From Arthrobacter rhizophilus (lineage in GTDB: Bacteria; Actinomycetota; Actinomycetes; Actinomycetales; Micrococcaceae), in the NCBI RefSeq assembly GCF_026241105.1, contig NZ_JAPFFT010000002.1, forward strand, positions 124,001 through 188,000: a stretch of 64,000 nt of DNA. The letters are read 5' to 3'. The notes beneath the pieces are model-generated. The model was given only the letters and a program-made list of their open reading frames with translations, made no database searches and was not told where the DNA came from. Position numbers and translations under genes: made by a program. Of the stretch, positions 43,408 through 51,929 are shown piece by piece. Position 1 is the first letter of the stretch. Each line of letters starts with the position of its first letter.

Positions 43408-44700
43408 GTGACATCGTCGTCAGGCAATCCCGGCGGTACAACCGCGATCACCACAGCACCACCTTCGCACCAGACTGCGCCTGAAGCGGAAGCCAAGACT
43501 CCGCGCAGACTGATGGCCTCCATCGCTCCTGCAACCTTCAGCATTTCCCTCATCTGGGGCGCGGTCCCGTCGATCCTCTTGGCATTGCAGGTTCAGCAGG
43601 CCTTCGGGGAGGACGCCAAAGTTGCGGTTCTGGCCCTTGTCTCAACGTTCGGCGCCTTCGCGGCCATGATCGCCCAGCCCGTCGCCGGGGCCCTGTCCGA
43701 CCGCACGCGGAGCCGCTTCGGCAAGCGGGCCCCGTGGATCGTCCTCGGTTCCCTGTGCGGCGGACTCGCCCTGATCGGCCTGGCATTCGCCAGTAACCTC
43801 GTCTTCTTGATCCTCGCCTGGGTCATGGTCCAGATCAGCTTCAACTTCGCCCAAGCTCCGTTGAGTGCGATCATGCCCGATAGGGTGCCTCGGGCGGTCC
43901 GTGGAACGTTCGCCGCCATCCTGGGTCTGGGATCCATGTTCGGCTCTCTCGGCGGACAAATTTTGGCGTCCTCGTTTTCGAAGAACATCCCTGCGGCCTA
44001 TCTGCTGCTCGGCGGATTCGCAATCATCATTCTGACGCTCTTCGTCGTATTGAACCCGGACCGCTCCAGCACGGACACTGTCGTCGAGACCTTCGTAGTG
44101 CGTAGCTTCGCACACACGTTTTGGGTCAGCCCCGTCAAGCACCCGGATTTCTTCTGGGCGTTCACCAGCAGGTTGCTGACATACACCGGCTACTTCGTCG
44201 TCGTCGGGTACAAGCTTTACATCCTCCAGGACTACATCGGCCTGGGAAAGGACGCGATTGCCTTGATCCCGGTCGTTGGACTTGTCTCACTGGGCGGACT
44301 GCTGTTCAGCACTCTTGCCGCGGGGAAGCTTTCCGACCACCTGGGCCGGCGGAAACCGTTCGTCTTCGTCTCCGGCTTGGTTGTTGCCACGGCCTTGTTC
44401 ATCCCATCGGTACTTCCCAGCGTGACCGGGATGTTGATCATGGCCGGCCTCGCCGGCTTCGGTTTCGGCTGCTTCCAAGCTGTCGACGCCGCCTTGATTT
44501 CCGAAGTTCTCCCCTCGGACCGCTCGTTCGCCAAGGATCTCGGCGTGGTGAACATGGCCGTGACTCTTCCGCAGATCCTTGCCCCGGCATTCGCCGGTTT
44601 AATCGTGCTCACGTTCGGTTACGCACTGCTGTTCCCTGTCGGCGCCGCAATAAGCATTCTTGGAGCGATTTCCGTGATCCCAGTCCAATCGGTCAAATGA
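43408..44700 (+). CDS. MFS transporter (glycoside porter)
   Basis: 430 aa from a GTG at 43408 with AAAGGA 7 bp upstream; an in-frame ATG at 43354 is less well supported. Twelve predicted helices follow a Thr/Pro/Ala-rich N-terminus. GALSDRTRSRFGKRAPWIVLG is the loop 2-3 motif of the GPH/MFS sugar porters, and GKLSDHLGRRKPFVFVSG is its repeat in the second half. It lies between GH1 and GH3 genes; its stop overlaps the GH3 start by 4 bp. It likely imports the glycoside that both enzymes cleave. Confidence 0.9.
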   Translation: MTSSSGNPGGTTAITTAPPSHQTAPEAEAKTPRRLMASIAPATFSISLIWGAVPSILLALQVQQAFGEDAKVAVLALVSTFGAFAAMIAQPVAGALSDRTRSRFGKRAPWIVLGSLCGGLALIGLAFASNLVFLILAWVMVQISFNFAQAPLSAIMPDRVPRAVRGTFAAILGLGSMFGSLGGQILASSFSKNIPAAYLLLGGFAIIILTLFVVLNPDRSSTDTVVETFVVRSFAHTFWVSPVKHPDFFWAFTSRLLTYTGYFVVVGYKLYILQDYIGLGKDAIALIPVVGLVSLGGLLFSTLAAGKLSDHLGRRKPFVFVSGLVVATALFIPSVLPSVTGMLIMAGLAGFGFGCFQAVDAALISEVLPSDRSFAKDLGVVNMAVTLPQILAPAFAGLIVLTFGYALLFPVGAAISILGAISVIPVQSVK

Positions 44701-47000
44701 CCACCCAAAGCCCGAACAAATCCCTTCAGAAGGACAATGTAGAAACCATGACCTCCAACAAAGCCACCCCGCTCAGCCTCGAGCAAAAGGCGGCCCTGAC
44801 CTCCGGCGCGGGTTGGTGGGACACCGTGTCTTACCCCCAGGCCGGGATTCCCGCGGTCGTGATGTCGGACGGCCCGCACGGGCTCCGCTTCCAAGAATCG
44901 GACGCCGACCACCTGGGCCTGTCCAGCAGCGCCCCGGCCACCTGCTTCCCCCCGGCGGTCGCCCTTGGTTCCAGTTGGGACCTCGGGCTCACGCACCGCG
45001 TGGCCTCGGCCCTCGGGCGCGAAGCCCAATTCTTCGGTGTCAACGTGCTCCTCGGGCCGGGAATCAACATCAAGCGCAGCCCGCTTTGTGGCCGCAACTT
45101 TGAGTATTTCTCCGAAGACCCGCTGCTGAGCGGAGCGCTCGGCGTCGCCTGGGTGAAGGGTCTCCAGTCCCAGGGCGTCGGCGCATCATTGAAGCATTTC
45201 GCCGCAAACAACCAGGAAACGGACCGCATGACGATCAGTGCGGATATCGCCGCGCGCCCGCTCCAGGAGATCTACCTTCGCGCGTTCCGCCGCGTTGTCA
45301 TGGAAGCGAAGCCGTGGACGGTGATGTGTTCCTACAACCGGATCAACGGCCTGCACGCCTCGCAGAACCCCTGGCTGCTCACGGAGATTCTGCGGGACGA
45401 GTGGGGTTTCAATGGCGTGGTCGTCTCGGACTGGGGTGCCGTGGTGGACCGGGTCAAGGGACTGGCCGCCGGTATGGACCTGGAGATGCCCTCCTCCTCG
45501 GGTGCCGGCCCTGCCCGGGTGGCCGCGGCCGTGCGTTCCGGAGAACTGGACGAAGTCAGGTTGGACCTCAGCGTGGCGCGCCTCACGACGCTGGCCGCGA
45601 AGAGCGCGTTCGGTGCCCGCCCGGGAATCATGTTCGACGCCGAGGCCCACCATGCGCTGGCCCGCGAGGCCGCCGTCCGCAGCGCGGTGCTGCTCAAGAA
45701 CGACGGCGGGCTCCTTCCCCTGGATCCGGCCTCCGGGCAGAAGATCGCGGTTATCGGGGAGTTCGCGCGCACCCCGCGGTACCAGGGGGCCGGGAGCTCG
45801 CAGGTGGTGCCCACGCAACTCGACACTGCGCTTGACGCCATCAAAGGGCTGGCCGTCAACGCGGGAATCCGTTTCGCCCCGGGCTTCACCGTGGACGGCA
45901 CCTCCGACCCCATCAGGGACTCCGCACTGCGCCAGGAGGCTGTGCGCACCGCGGCGGAAGCCGACGTCGTCGTACTCTTCCTCGGTCTTCCGGCGAGTTA
46001 CGAATCCGAGGGTTTCGACCGGGAGCACATCGAGTTGCCGGCAGAGCAGACCGCACTGCTTGAGGCCGTGAGCTCCGCGAACCGGAACGTCGTGGTCGTG
46101 CTCGCGAACGGCTCCGTCGTGCGACTCTCCGGCTGGGCGGACAGGGTCCCGGCCATCCTGGAAGGCTGGCTGGGAGGCCAGGCGGGCGGCTCGGCAACGG
46201 CGGATCTGCTGTTCGGTCGAGCGAACCCTTCAGGCCGCCTGACCGAGACCATCCCGCTGCGGATCGAAGACACGCCGGCCTATCTGGATTTCCCGGGCGA
46301 GGGCGGACATGTCAGCTATGGCGAGGGCCTGTTCGTCGGTTACCGGCACTACGACGCCCGCAAACTGGAGGTCTCCTTTCCGTTCGGCCACGGCCTGAGC
46401 TACACGAGCTTCGAGTACTCCGATCTTCGCGTCGACAACGCCGACGGCGGTGCACGGCTTGCGGTCAGGGTGCGCAACAGCGGCGACCGTGCCGGACGTG
46501 AGGTGGTCCAGGCATATGTGCAAGCCCCGTGTTCCCGGGTGCAACGGCCCGAACGTGAACTCAAAGGTTTCGCTACGATCGAATTGCAGCCCGGCGAAGC
46601 CGCCGAAGTGGTCATCACCGTACCCCGCGACGAATTTGCCTACTACGACGTCGGCGCCGCGGCCTGGCTGGTGGAGGAACTGGAATACTCGTTCCAGGTG
46701 GGCACCTCCAGCCGCGACCTGAGACTAGCCGCTGCCGTCCACATCCAGGGCGACGACTTCGTGGCCCCCGTCGACAAGGAATCCACACTGGCGGAGTGGT
46801 TCCGTCACCCGGTCGGCGGCCCGGCCTTGCAAGTCCTGCTCGAACCCGTACTTGCTTCTGTGCGCGAGGGCGCACTGAAAGGTTCGCCGCGGGAAAAGAT
46901 GATCATGGGCACGCGCCTCGGCCAACTCGCCCAGTTCCCCGCGGTGCCGGTCACCGAGGATCAGCTGGACGTCTTGATGGCCCAGGTTTTCAGCAACTAG
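44697..47000 (+). CDS. Glycoside hydrolase family 3 beta-glucosidase
   Basis: 767 aa from the ATG at 44697, which overlaps the MFS stop (ATGA); an ATG at 44748 is an alternative. Substrate-binding KHFAANNQETDR is near residue 167, and the nucleophile is D245 in VVVSDWGAV. The C-terminal alpha/beta sandwich (GEFARTPRYQGAGSSQV, FDREHIELP) is followed by a fibronectin-III-like domain (FPFGHGLSYTSFEYSDL). There is no PA14 insertion, unlike the GH3 at 14154. Cytoplasmic, it completes the GH1-MFS-GH3 operon. Confidence 0.94.
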   Translation: MTTQSPNKSLQKDNVETMTSNKATPLSLEQKAALTSGAGWWDTVSYPQAGIPAVVMSDGPHGLRFQESDADHLGLSSSAPATCFPPAVALGSSWDLGLTHRVASALGREAQFFGVNVLLGPGINIKRSPLCGRNFEYFSEDPLLSGALGVAWVKGLQSQGVGASLKHFAANNQETDRMTISADIAARPLQEIYLRAFRRVVMEAKPWTVMCSYNRINGLHASQNPWLLTEILRDEWGFNGVVVSDWGAVVDRVKGLAAGMDLEMPSSSGAGPARVAAAVRSGELDEVRLDLSVARLTTLAAKSAFGARPGIMFDAEAHHALAREAAVRSAVLLKNDGGLLPLDPASGQKIAVIGEFARTPRYQGAGSSQVVPTQLDTALDAIKGLAVNAGIRFAPGFTVDGTSDPIRDSALRQEAVRTAAEADVVVLFLGLPASYESEGFDREHIELPAEQTALLEAVSSANRNVVVVLANGSVVRLSGWADRVPAILEGWLGGQAGGSATADLLFGRANPSGRLTETIPLRIEDTPAYLDFPGEGGHVSYGEGLFVGYRHYDARKLEVSFPFGHGLSYTSFEYSDLRVDNADGGARLAVRVRNSGDRAGREVVQAYVQAPCSRVQRPERELKGFATIELQPGEAAEVVITVPRDEFAYYDVGAAAWLVEELEYSFQVGTSSRDLRLAAAVHIQGDDFVAPVDKESTLAEWFRHPVGGPALQVLLEPVLASVREGALKGSPREKMIMGTRLGQLAQFPAVPVTEDQLDVLMAQVFSN

Positions 47001-47015
47001 ACATCCTACATGGCG

Positions 47016-47041
47016 GTGTGGCGGCCTTCGGGCCGCCTCAC
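47016..47041 (+). terminator. Terminator-like hairpin after the GH3 gene
   Basis: GGCGGCC-TTCG-GGCCGCC (47020-47037) is a perfect 7-bp stem with a stable TTCG tetraloop, extended by GTG/CAC after a mismatch. It begins 16 bp after the stop and lacks a U-run, as is common in actinobacteria. Confidence 0.7.
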
Positions 47042-47727
47042 TGCCATGCGTCACCTCGCGTCGGGGTGTCTCCCAAAGCTGCCAGCCACATGCTGATGGT
47101 GCCGCTGTGGTAGGTCAGGGTTTGTCAGCCGGCGGCCAGGGGGTGCCTTCGCTCGAAGGTGTTGAAGCTGCGTCAACTTTCATTGGGTCCCTGCACTCGG
47201 CCTTGTCAAAGGCAGGCGGCGTGCCGCTGGCCGAACCGCGGCGTTTGCGAGGACCGATCCCGTCCGCCGGCTCCGGGTTCACGGGCGCAGGCGGGTGCGG
47301 ATCGCCTTCGCCGAGTAGGCCTTCTCCCCGCGCACCGGTCCGGGCGCAGCCAGGAGAATAAGGGGCCGGCCCTGCAGTCAACGAGGGCATGGATCTTCGT
47401 GCACTGCCGGGACGGGACCGGCCAATTCCGTGATCGGCCGACCCATGGCTCAGATTCATCTAATTCGACAGGCCCCCTTTGGTGCGGGGGGAGGTGTACT
47501 GGGGTGAACACAGATTGAAAGAATGCTCATGTCTTCTCGACCCGCTTCTTCCGATGGAGGTCAGGGCCGACCCGGCGCTAACCCGCAGGAAAACGATCCA
47601 GTCCGCCTCAGCGCCGGGGTAGAAGGCAAGAACTTCCTCGTCCGCAAATCCCATCGTCGAAACTCCGGACGAGGCTGATTCACTACCGACACCCGACAGG
47701 GAACCAGAACAGGAATTCGAGGGCACT
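47042..47727. other. Intergenic region with an IS remnant and a small doubtful frame
   Basis: It contains the IS5-family remnant at 47185-47410. A 50-codon rightward frame (47529-47681) starts ATGTCTTCTCGACCCGC but lacks a good ribosome binding site and ends before the ROK gene. Everything else appears non-coding. Confidence 0.4.
47185..47410 (-). pseudogene. Remnant of an IS5-family transposase
   Basis: Three leftward frames each keep a piece of the same transposase C-terminal half: TKIHALVD near 47400, AYSAKAIRTRLR near 47310, and GIGPRKRRGSASGTPPAFDK near 47200-47260. Together these match the IS5-type TKIHALVDGRGRP...AYSxxAIRxxLR...RKRRGSxGGRPPAFD order. Frameshifts and missing ends make it a dead fragment. 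Confidence 0.7.
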
Positions 47728-48993
47728 GTGAAGAAGGAATTCTCTGACGCACTTCTGGAGTCACCGGGTTCCCAGCAGGCGCTGGGAACCCGCAACCGGG
47801 AAGCCGTCATCAAGGCGCTGAGGGCGACAGGTCCCACGACACAGGCTGGCCTGGCGCGACTCACGGGGCTTTCCACCGCGACGATATCCAACGCCGTGGC
47901 CAGGTTGAAGTCCGCTGGGCAAGTCGATACGCGTCCGGCGGTCAGCTCAGGACGCAAAGCGATTCTTGTCCAGCTGAGAGACTTCAAGACGGTATTCGCT
48001 GGCCTTGAAGTCACTCAGCGGCATGTGAGGGTAGTGCTGCTTCGTTCTGGTGGAGAAATTCTGGCAAGGGGGCAGTTTTCCCTGAACGAACCATCAAGTT
48101 CGGCCGATTTCGTTCGAATGTTCTTGAGCACCCATACGGATGCCGCTGGCTCAACGCTGCAAACGGCAGCGCTTGCGGGCATAGTCGCAGCAGTCCCATC
48201 GCAGAATCATAACAACTTTCACGAGCCCGGGCTGATGGGGGATGTCCTGGCCGGGATAGCAGAGCATGCAGACGGCGTGCCCTTTTTCGTCACCTCCTCG
48301 CCCGCAATGAGTGCCTATGCGCACTCCCGCCTCGCCGACGACAAATCAGTCCGCCTCCTGTATTTCGATGTAGGTGATTCGGTAACCGCAGGGTGGGTCA
48401 ACAACGGTCAGCCCGGTCCCGGAGATACGAGGTATGCCGGCCGGATCGGCCACATGAAGGTTGTTCAGCACGGCCTTCCTTGCCACTGTGGAAACAGGGG
48501 CTGTCTTGACACCGTTGGCTCGCTAAAAGCGATCCTGGACGCCTACGGTGCCCGCAGCCAGAGAACCAGTTCTCTTCCAGAGGTGATCGCCGCAGTCAAT
48601 GCAGGCGACGCCGCCGCCCTACGAGTAGTGGAAAACGCCGCGGACGCGTTGGGTCAAATCGCTGGCGCAGTTACTTGTCTGCTCGCCCCGCAACAAGTCA
48701 TTCTCGGCGGTCCATTCGGCGCCTTGGGGGCGACGCTTCTTGAGCCCTTTGCACGCAGTCTCAGGCGGACAGAAAATCCAGGAGCAGGGATTCGCATCTC
48801 CGTTCAACTCGATGCTCTCGGAGACTTCGCATCCGCCACCGGCGCAGCGCATTTCGCTGCTGCCACGGCTGCCTACGTCAACCGCGACGGTTCCGCATCC
48901 GGCAACGTGAAGCAGATGCCAGCTGCAAACCCGGGAAACAGCGGCCGTCCAAGCTGGCGGACCGTGCCCTTGAACACTCGAATCCCCTTCTAG
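47728..48993 (+). CDS. ROK family transcriptional regulator
   Basis: 421 aa from a GTG at 47728 with GAGGG 4 bp upstream. The frame is open further back to 47623, but no other start is convincing. Residues 30-80 form the winged helix (GPTTQAGLARLTGLSTATISNAV). The ROK kinase-like domain has HMKVVQHGLPCHCGNRGCLD, with the His-Cys zinc motif, and LAPQQVILGGPFG. ROK repressors respond to sugars and usually control glycosidase/transport operons, so the GH1-MFS-GH3 operon just upstream is the obvious candidate target. Confidence 0.9.
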   Translation: MKKEFSDALLESPGSQQALGTRNREAVIKALRATGPTTQAGLARLTGLSTATISNAVARLKSAGQVDTRPAVSSGRKAILVQLRDFKTVFAGLEVTQRHVRVVLLRSGGEILARGQFSLNEPSSSADFVRMFLSTHTDAAGSTLQTAALAGIVAAVPSQNHNNFHEPGLMGDVLAGIAEHADGVPFFVTSSPAMSAYAHSRLADDKSVRLLYFDVGDSVTAGWVNNGQPGPGDTRYAGRIGHMKVVQHGLPCHCGNRGCLDTVGSLKAILDAYGARSQRTSSLPEVIAAVNAGDAAALRVVENAADALGQIAGAVTCLLAPQQVILGGPFGALGATLLEPFARSLRRTENPGAGIRISVQLDALGDFASATGAAHFAAATAAYVNRDGSASGNVKQMPAANPGNSGRPSWRTVPLNTRIPF

Positions 48994-49792
48994 CCAGCGC
49001 GCGGGTGCGCTGGCTGTCGACTCCGCGGGCTCAGGTGACGCACGACAAATCACGCGGTTTGCCTGACTCCATGGCGAAATCGCTGACCAAGGATCCTCAA
49101 TGTCGAGCTCAACATGGACCAAGCTGCCCGGTCAAAACCGACCACGAATTCGTGGCCTCGTTGACTCAGTCCTGCTTCAGAAGAGGGAGAGTCTCATCAA
49201 CAGTGGTGCGCCATGAGGCGCTTCTAGTTCGAATGGAGGTGGAAGGCCTTCGTCGGCTGGCATCCGTAGTTGCTGGCTGAAGCTGACGGCAGCCTGATCC
49301 ACGGATTGGTGGCGAGGGTGGGAGTAGCCGTGTCAAAGTCGGGACGGTTCAGGATTCCTTTATGGGCCGGGTCCGATGAGCGAGACGAGAGGGTATATGC
49401 GAGGAACCAGTGTTGTTACGCCTGTTGAAATGTAGGCCTGCTCAAATCAAGGGAATAGGGGTGTAAAGCGGCAACTCTAAACTGACCACAGACGGCAAAT
49501 TTGATTGACCGTTCCCTTGAATTCCAGGGGTCGTTGCAACTCCCGCGCTTAGCTGGCTATCAGTAAATTGGCCGACATCGACCGCCACAGAACCCTGGAA
49601 CTGATCCCGACCGCCCGCGTCAAGCGCCGGAAACCGGCAAGATCCGCGTCGAGATACTCCAGAAGGCAGTCGGGGTACGTTGTTGCGTGACCGGCCAGTT
49701 GCTGTTCCCGGTGTCCGCCCGCGGCGCGTCCACCCTGATGTTCCTGGAATATCGCCCGCGACCGCCTAGGTCGGGCACATGATGCGTCAGTT
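48994..49792. other. 800-bp stretch without a recognisable gene
   Basis: Only short frames of poor composition occur. Around 49470-49530 the sequence is AT-richer than the surroundings (AAACTGACCACAGACGGC and GATTGACCGTTCCC), reminiscent of insertion-sequence ends, but no transposase fragment can be read. I see no other feature. Confidence 0.4.
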
Positions 49793-50443
49793 ATGCTGAT
49801 GGACATGTTGCCGCCAGAGGTCGGAATCGCATTCGCTATCACGTCGTTTTTGCTGATCGTTGTTCCCGGTCCAAGCGTGCTGTTTGTGATCGGGCGATCT
49901 TTGGCGCTGGGGCGGCGGGGTGGCTTGCTCACCGTGATCGGGAATGAACTGGGCGGAATCCCCCTGATCGCAGCCGTAGCCCTTGGAATCGGCACGATCG
50001 TTTCAGAATCCATCGTTATGTTTACGGCCATCAAGGTAGCCGGAGCTGCCTACCTGATGTTTCTGGGTGTTCAGGCCATACGACACCGTCACGACCACGC
50101 GCATTCGGTGGAAAAGAGCCACCCGCCTGTGCAGGGTCTGCGAGTCCTGCTCCAGGGTTTCTTCATTGGTGTCACAAATCCGAAGTCGATCGTGTTCTTT
50201 GTAGCCGTGCTGCCGCAATTTGTCGACTATCACCGTGACGGGGTGGCTGGGCAGATCCTGGTTCTTGGTCTCATTTTCACTGCAGTCGCGTTCATCTGCG
50301 ATTCGGTCTGGGCCCTTACCGCGGGAACCGCTCGGACTTGGTTCGCTCGGTCTCCCCAACGCATGAGCCACATGACCATGGCGGGCGGGGGCATGATGAT
50401 CGGCCTCGGCGGGGTCCTCCTGTTCACTGGAAACAAGCACTGA
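49793..50443 (+). CDS. LysE family translocator
   Basis: 216 aa; three ATGs at 49793, 49799 and 49805 make the exact start uncertain. Six hydrophobic helices are present. VVPGPSVLFVIGRSLALGRRGGLLTVIGNELG is the LysE/RhtB N-terminal signature, and VLLQGFFIGVTNPKSIVFFVAVLPQFV is the conserved middle block with NPK. The family exports amino acids or related small molecules; the substrate cannot be assigned. It is a single gene, not obviously tied to either flanking operon. Confidence 0.9.
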   Translation: MLMDMLPPEVGIAFAITSFLLIVVPGPSVLFVIGRSLALGRRGGLLTVIGNELGGIPLIAAVALGIGTIVSESIVMFTAIKVAGAAYLMFLGVQAIRHRHDHAHSVEKSHPPVQGLRVLLQGFFIGVTNPKSIVFFVAVLPQFVDYHRDGVAGQILVLGLIFTAVAFICDSVWALTAGTARTWFARSPQRMSHMTMAGGGMMIGLGGVLLFTGNKH

Positions 50444-50744
50444 TCCGCATTTTTCCTGGCGGGCCCGTCTGGAATTGGCGGCTGTCGGCTTACGTGACGG
50501 TTTCCGGCTGGGCGAGATGGCCGTGAAAACGTCACCCGGCTGTCTCCCGGGCAGACCGATTGCGGGAATTGGTGGCCGAAGGAAGCGACGCAGTGCCGGC
50601 TTTTCCTGGGCAAGACACCGGATTACTCACATGCGCGGGAGCAGTAGCCGACGCTTCCTCCGCAGGGGGTACTCCAGAGATACAAGCTCTTTTGACTCCG
50701 CCAGGGGTGGGCCGCACCGAGGCGGTGCCTTGCGGATGACGGAA
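50444..50744. other. Gap between LysE and thiolase genes
   Basis: A 300-bp convergent gap. No coding frame of credible composition and no strong hairpin with a U-run were seen. Confidence 0.4.
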
Positions 50745-51929
50745 TCACCGTGAAAGGAGCAGAGCGTCGCCCTGCCCACCTCCGCCGCATAGCCCCACCG
50801 CGGCCCTTCCTGTGCCGCGCCGGAGTAGTTCGTGCACAGCGGTGACCACGACGCGGGCTCCGGATGCTCCGAGTGGATGGCCCAGGGCAACGGCGCCACC
50901 ATTGATATTAACCCGTTCCAGATCCACTCCCAGCAGTGAGGCTGAATGGAGGACAACTGAGGAAAATGCTTCGTTGATTTCAATGAAATCAACGCCGGAG
51001 GCTGTCCAGCCTGCCGACTTGAGTGCCGCCTGAATAGCCCGGCCAGGTTTGTCTGACAGCCATGTGTCCGGGCCGGCAATTTGGCCGGCGCCGGCAACGC
51101 TGGCCAGGATCTCGTAGCCGTTAGCCAGAGCATATTCGCGGGTTGTGAGGACGACGGCTGCTGCGCCATCGTTCAGAGGGGATGCGTTGCCTGCGGTTAC
51201 ACTCCCATCGGGCGAAAACGCCGGTTTCAGCTTGCCCAAAGTGTCAGTGGAACTGTCGGCGCGGACTCCCTCATCCCTCGTGATCAGTTCCTTTTCCCGT
51301 CGACGGGGGACCTCGACCGGAACAATTTCCGCCCCAAAAAGCCCGGATGCTTGGGCGCGGCTGGCGCGCTGGTGAGAGGCAGCTGCAAACCTGTCCTGTT
51401 CGTCGCGGCCAATTCGGTAGGCCTCGTTCTCCTTGTCGGTCGCTTGGCCCATGGCCTCTTGACTGAAGGCATCGGTGAGCCCGTCATGGGCTGCGGAATC
51501 GATCAGACCGGCATTTCCGTAGAGGTGGCCGGACCGGGAGCCGGGAAGCACATGCGGCGCCTTACTCATTGACTCCTGGCCACCAGCGACGACAACTTCC
51601 GCTTCCCCGAGGCGCAGCATGCGGCGACCGTCGATGATAGCGCTCAAGCCGGACAAGCAGACCTTGTTAATGGTGACCGAATGGGCGTCGAGCGGGATTC
51701 CGGCGGCCCTGGCGGCCTGCCGTGCGGGGTTCTGTCCTGCCCGTGCCTGCAGTGCCTGACCCATGATTACGGCCTGAACGGCATGTGGAGCAATCTTGGC
51801 CTGTGCGAGGGCGCCACCAATCGCTGCCGCTCCGAGCTGGACCGCAGAGAGTGCGGACAGCTGTCCCATCAGTCTGCCCTGGGGAGTCCGGGCTGCACCG
51901 ATGATTACGACGTCATTCAGAATGTTCAA
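50745..51929 (-). CDS. Acetyl-CoA acyltransferase (thiolase)
   Basis: 394 aa from a TTG at 51929, chosen because AGGAACCCA lies immediately upstream, the resulting length is normal for thiolases, and TTGA overlaps the FadB-like stop. Frames further upstream are not conserved. The catalytic Cys is C91 in NKVCLSGLSA; the His is in GHPLGASGAR and the second Cys in GLCGGGGQG. It cleaves 3-ketoacyl-CoA into acetyl-CoA and a shortened acyl-CoA, or runs the reverse reaction. It is the second gene of a two-gene operon with the multifunctional beta-oxidation protein. Confidence 0.93.
   Translation of the reverse strand: MNILNDVVIIGAARTPQGRLMGQLSALSAVQLGAAAIGGALAQAKIAPHAVQAVIMGQALQARAGQNPARQAARAAGIPLDAHSVTINKVCLSGLSAIIDGRRMLRLGEAEVVVAGGQESMSKAPHVLPGSRSGHLYGNAGLIDSAAHDGLTDAFSQEAMGQATDKENEAYRIGRDEQDRFAAASHQRASRAQASGLFGAEIVPVEVPRRREKELITRDEGVRADSSTDTLGKLKPAFSPDGSVTAGNASPLNDGAAAVVLTTREYALANGYEILASVAGAGQIAGPDTWLSDKPGRAIQAALKSAGWTASGVDFIEINEAFSSVVLHSASLLGVDLERVNINGGAVALGHPLGASGARVVVTAVHELLRRGTGRAAVGLCGGGGQGDALLLSR

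Noticed and set aside
44121..44696. Upstream extension of the GH3 gene at 44697
   Set aside because: It lies inside the MFS gene in a different frame and has no GH3 similarity before the ATG at 44697.
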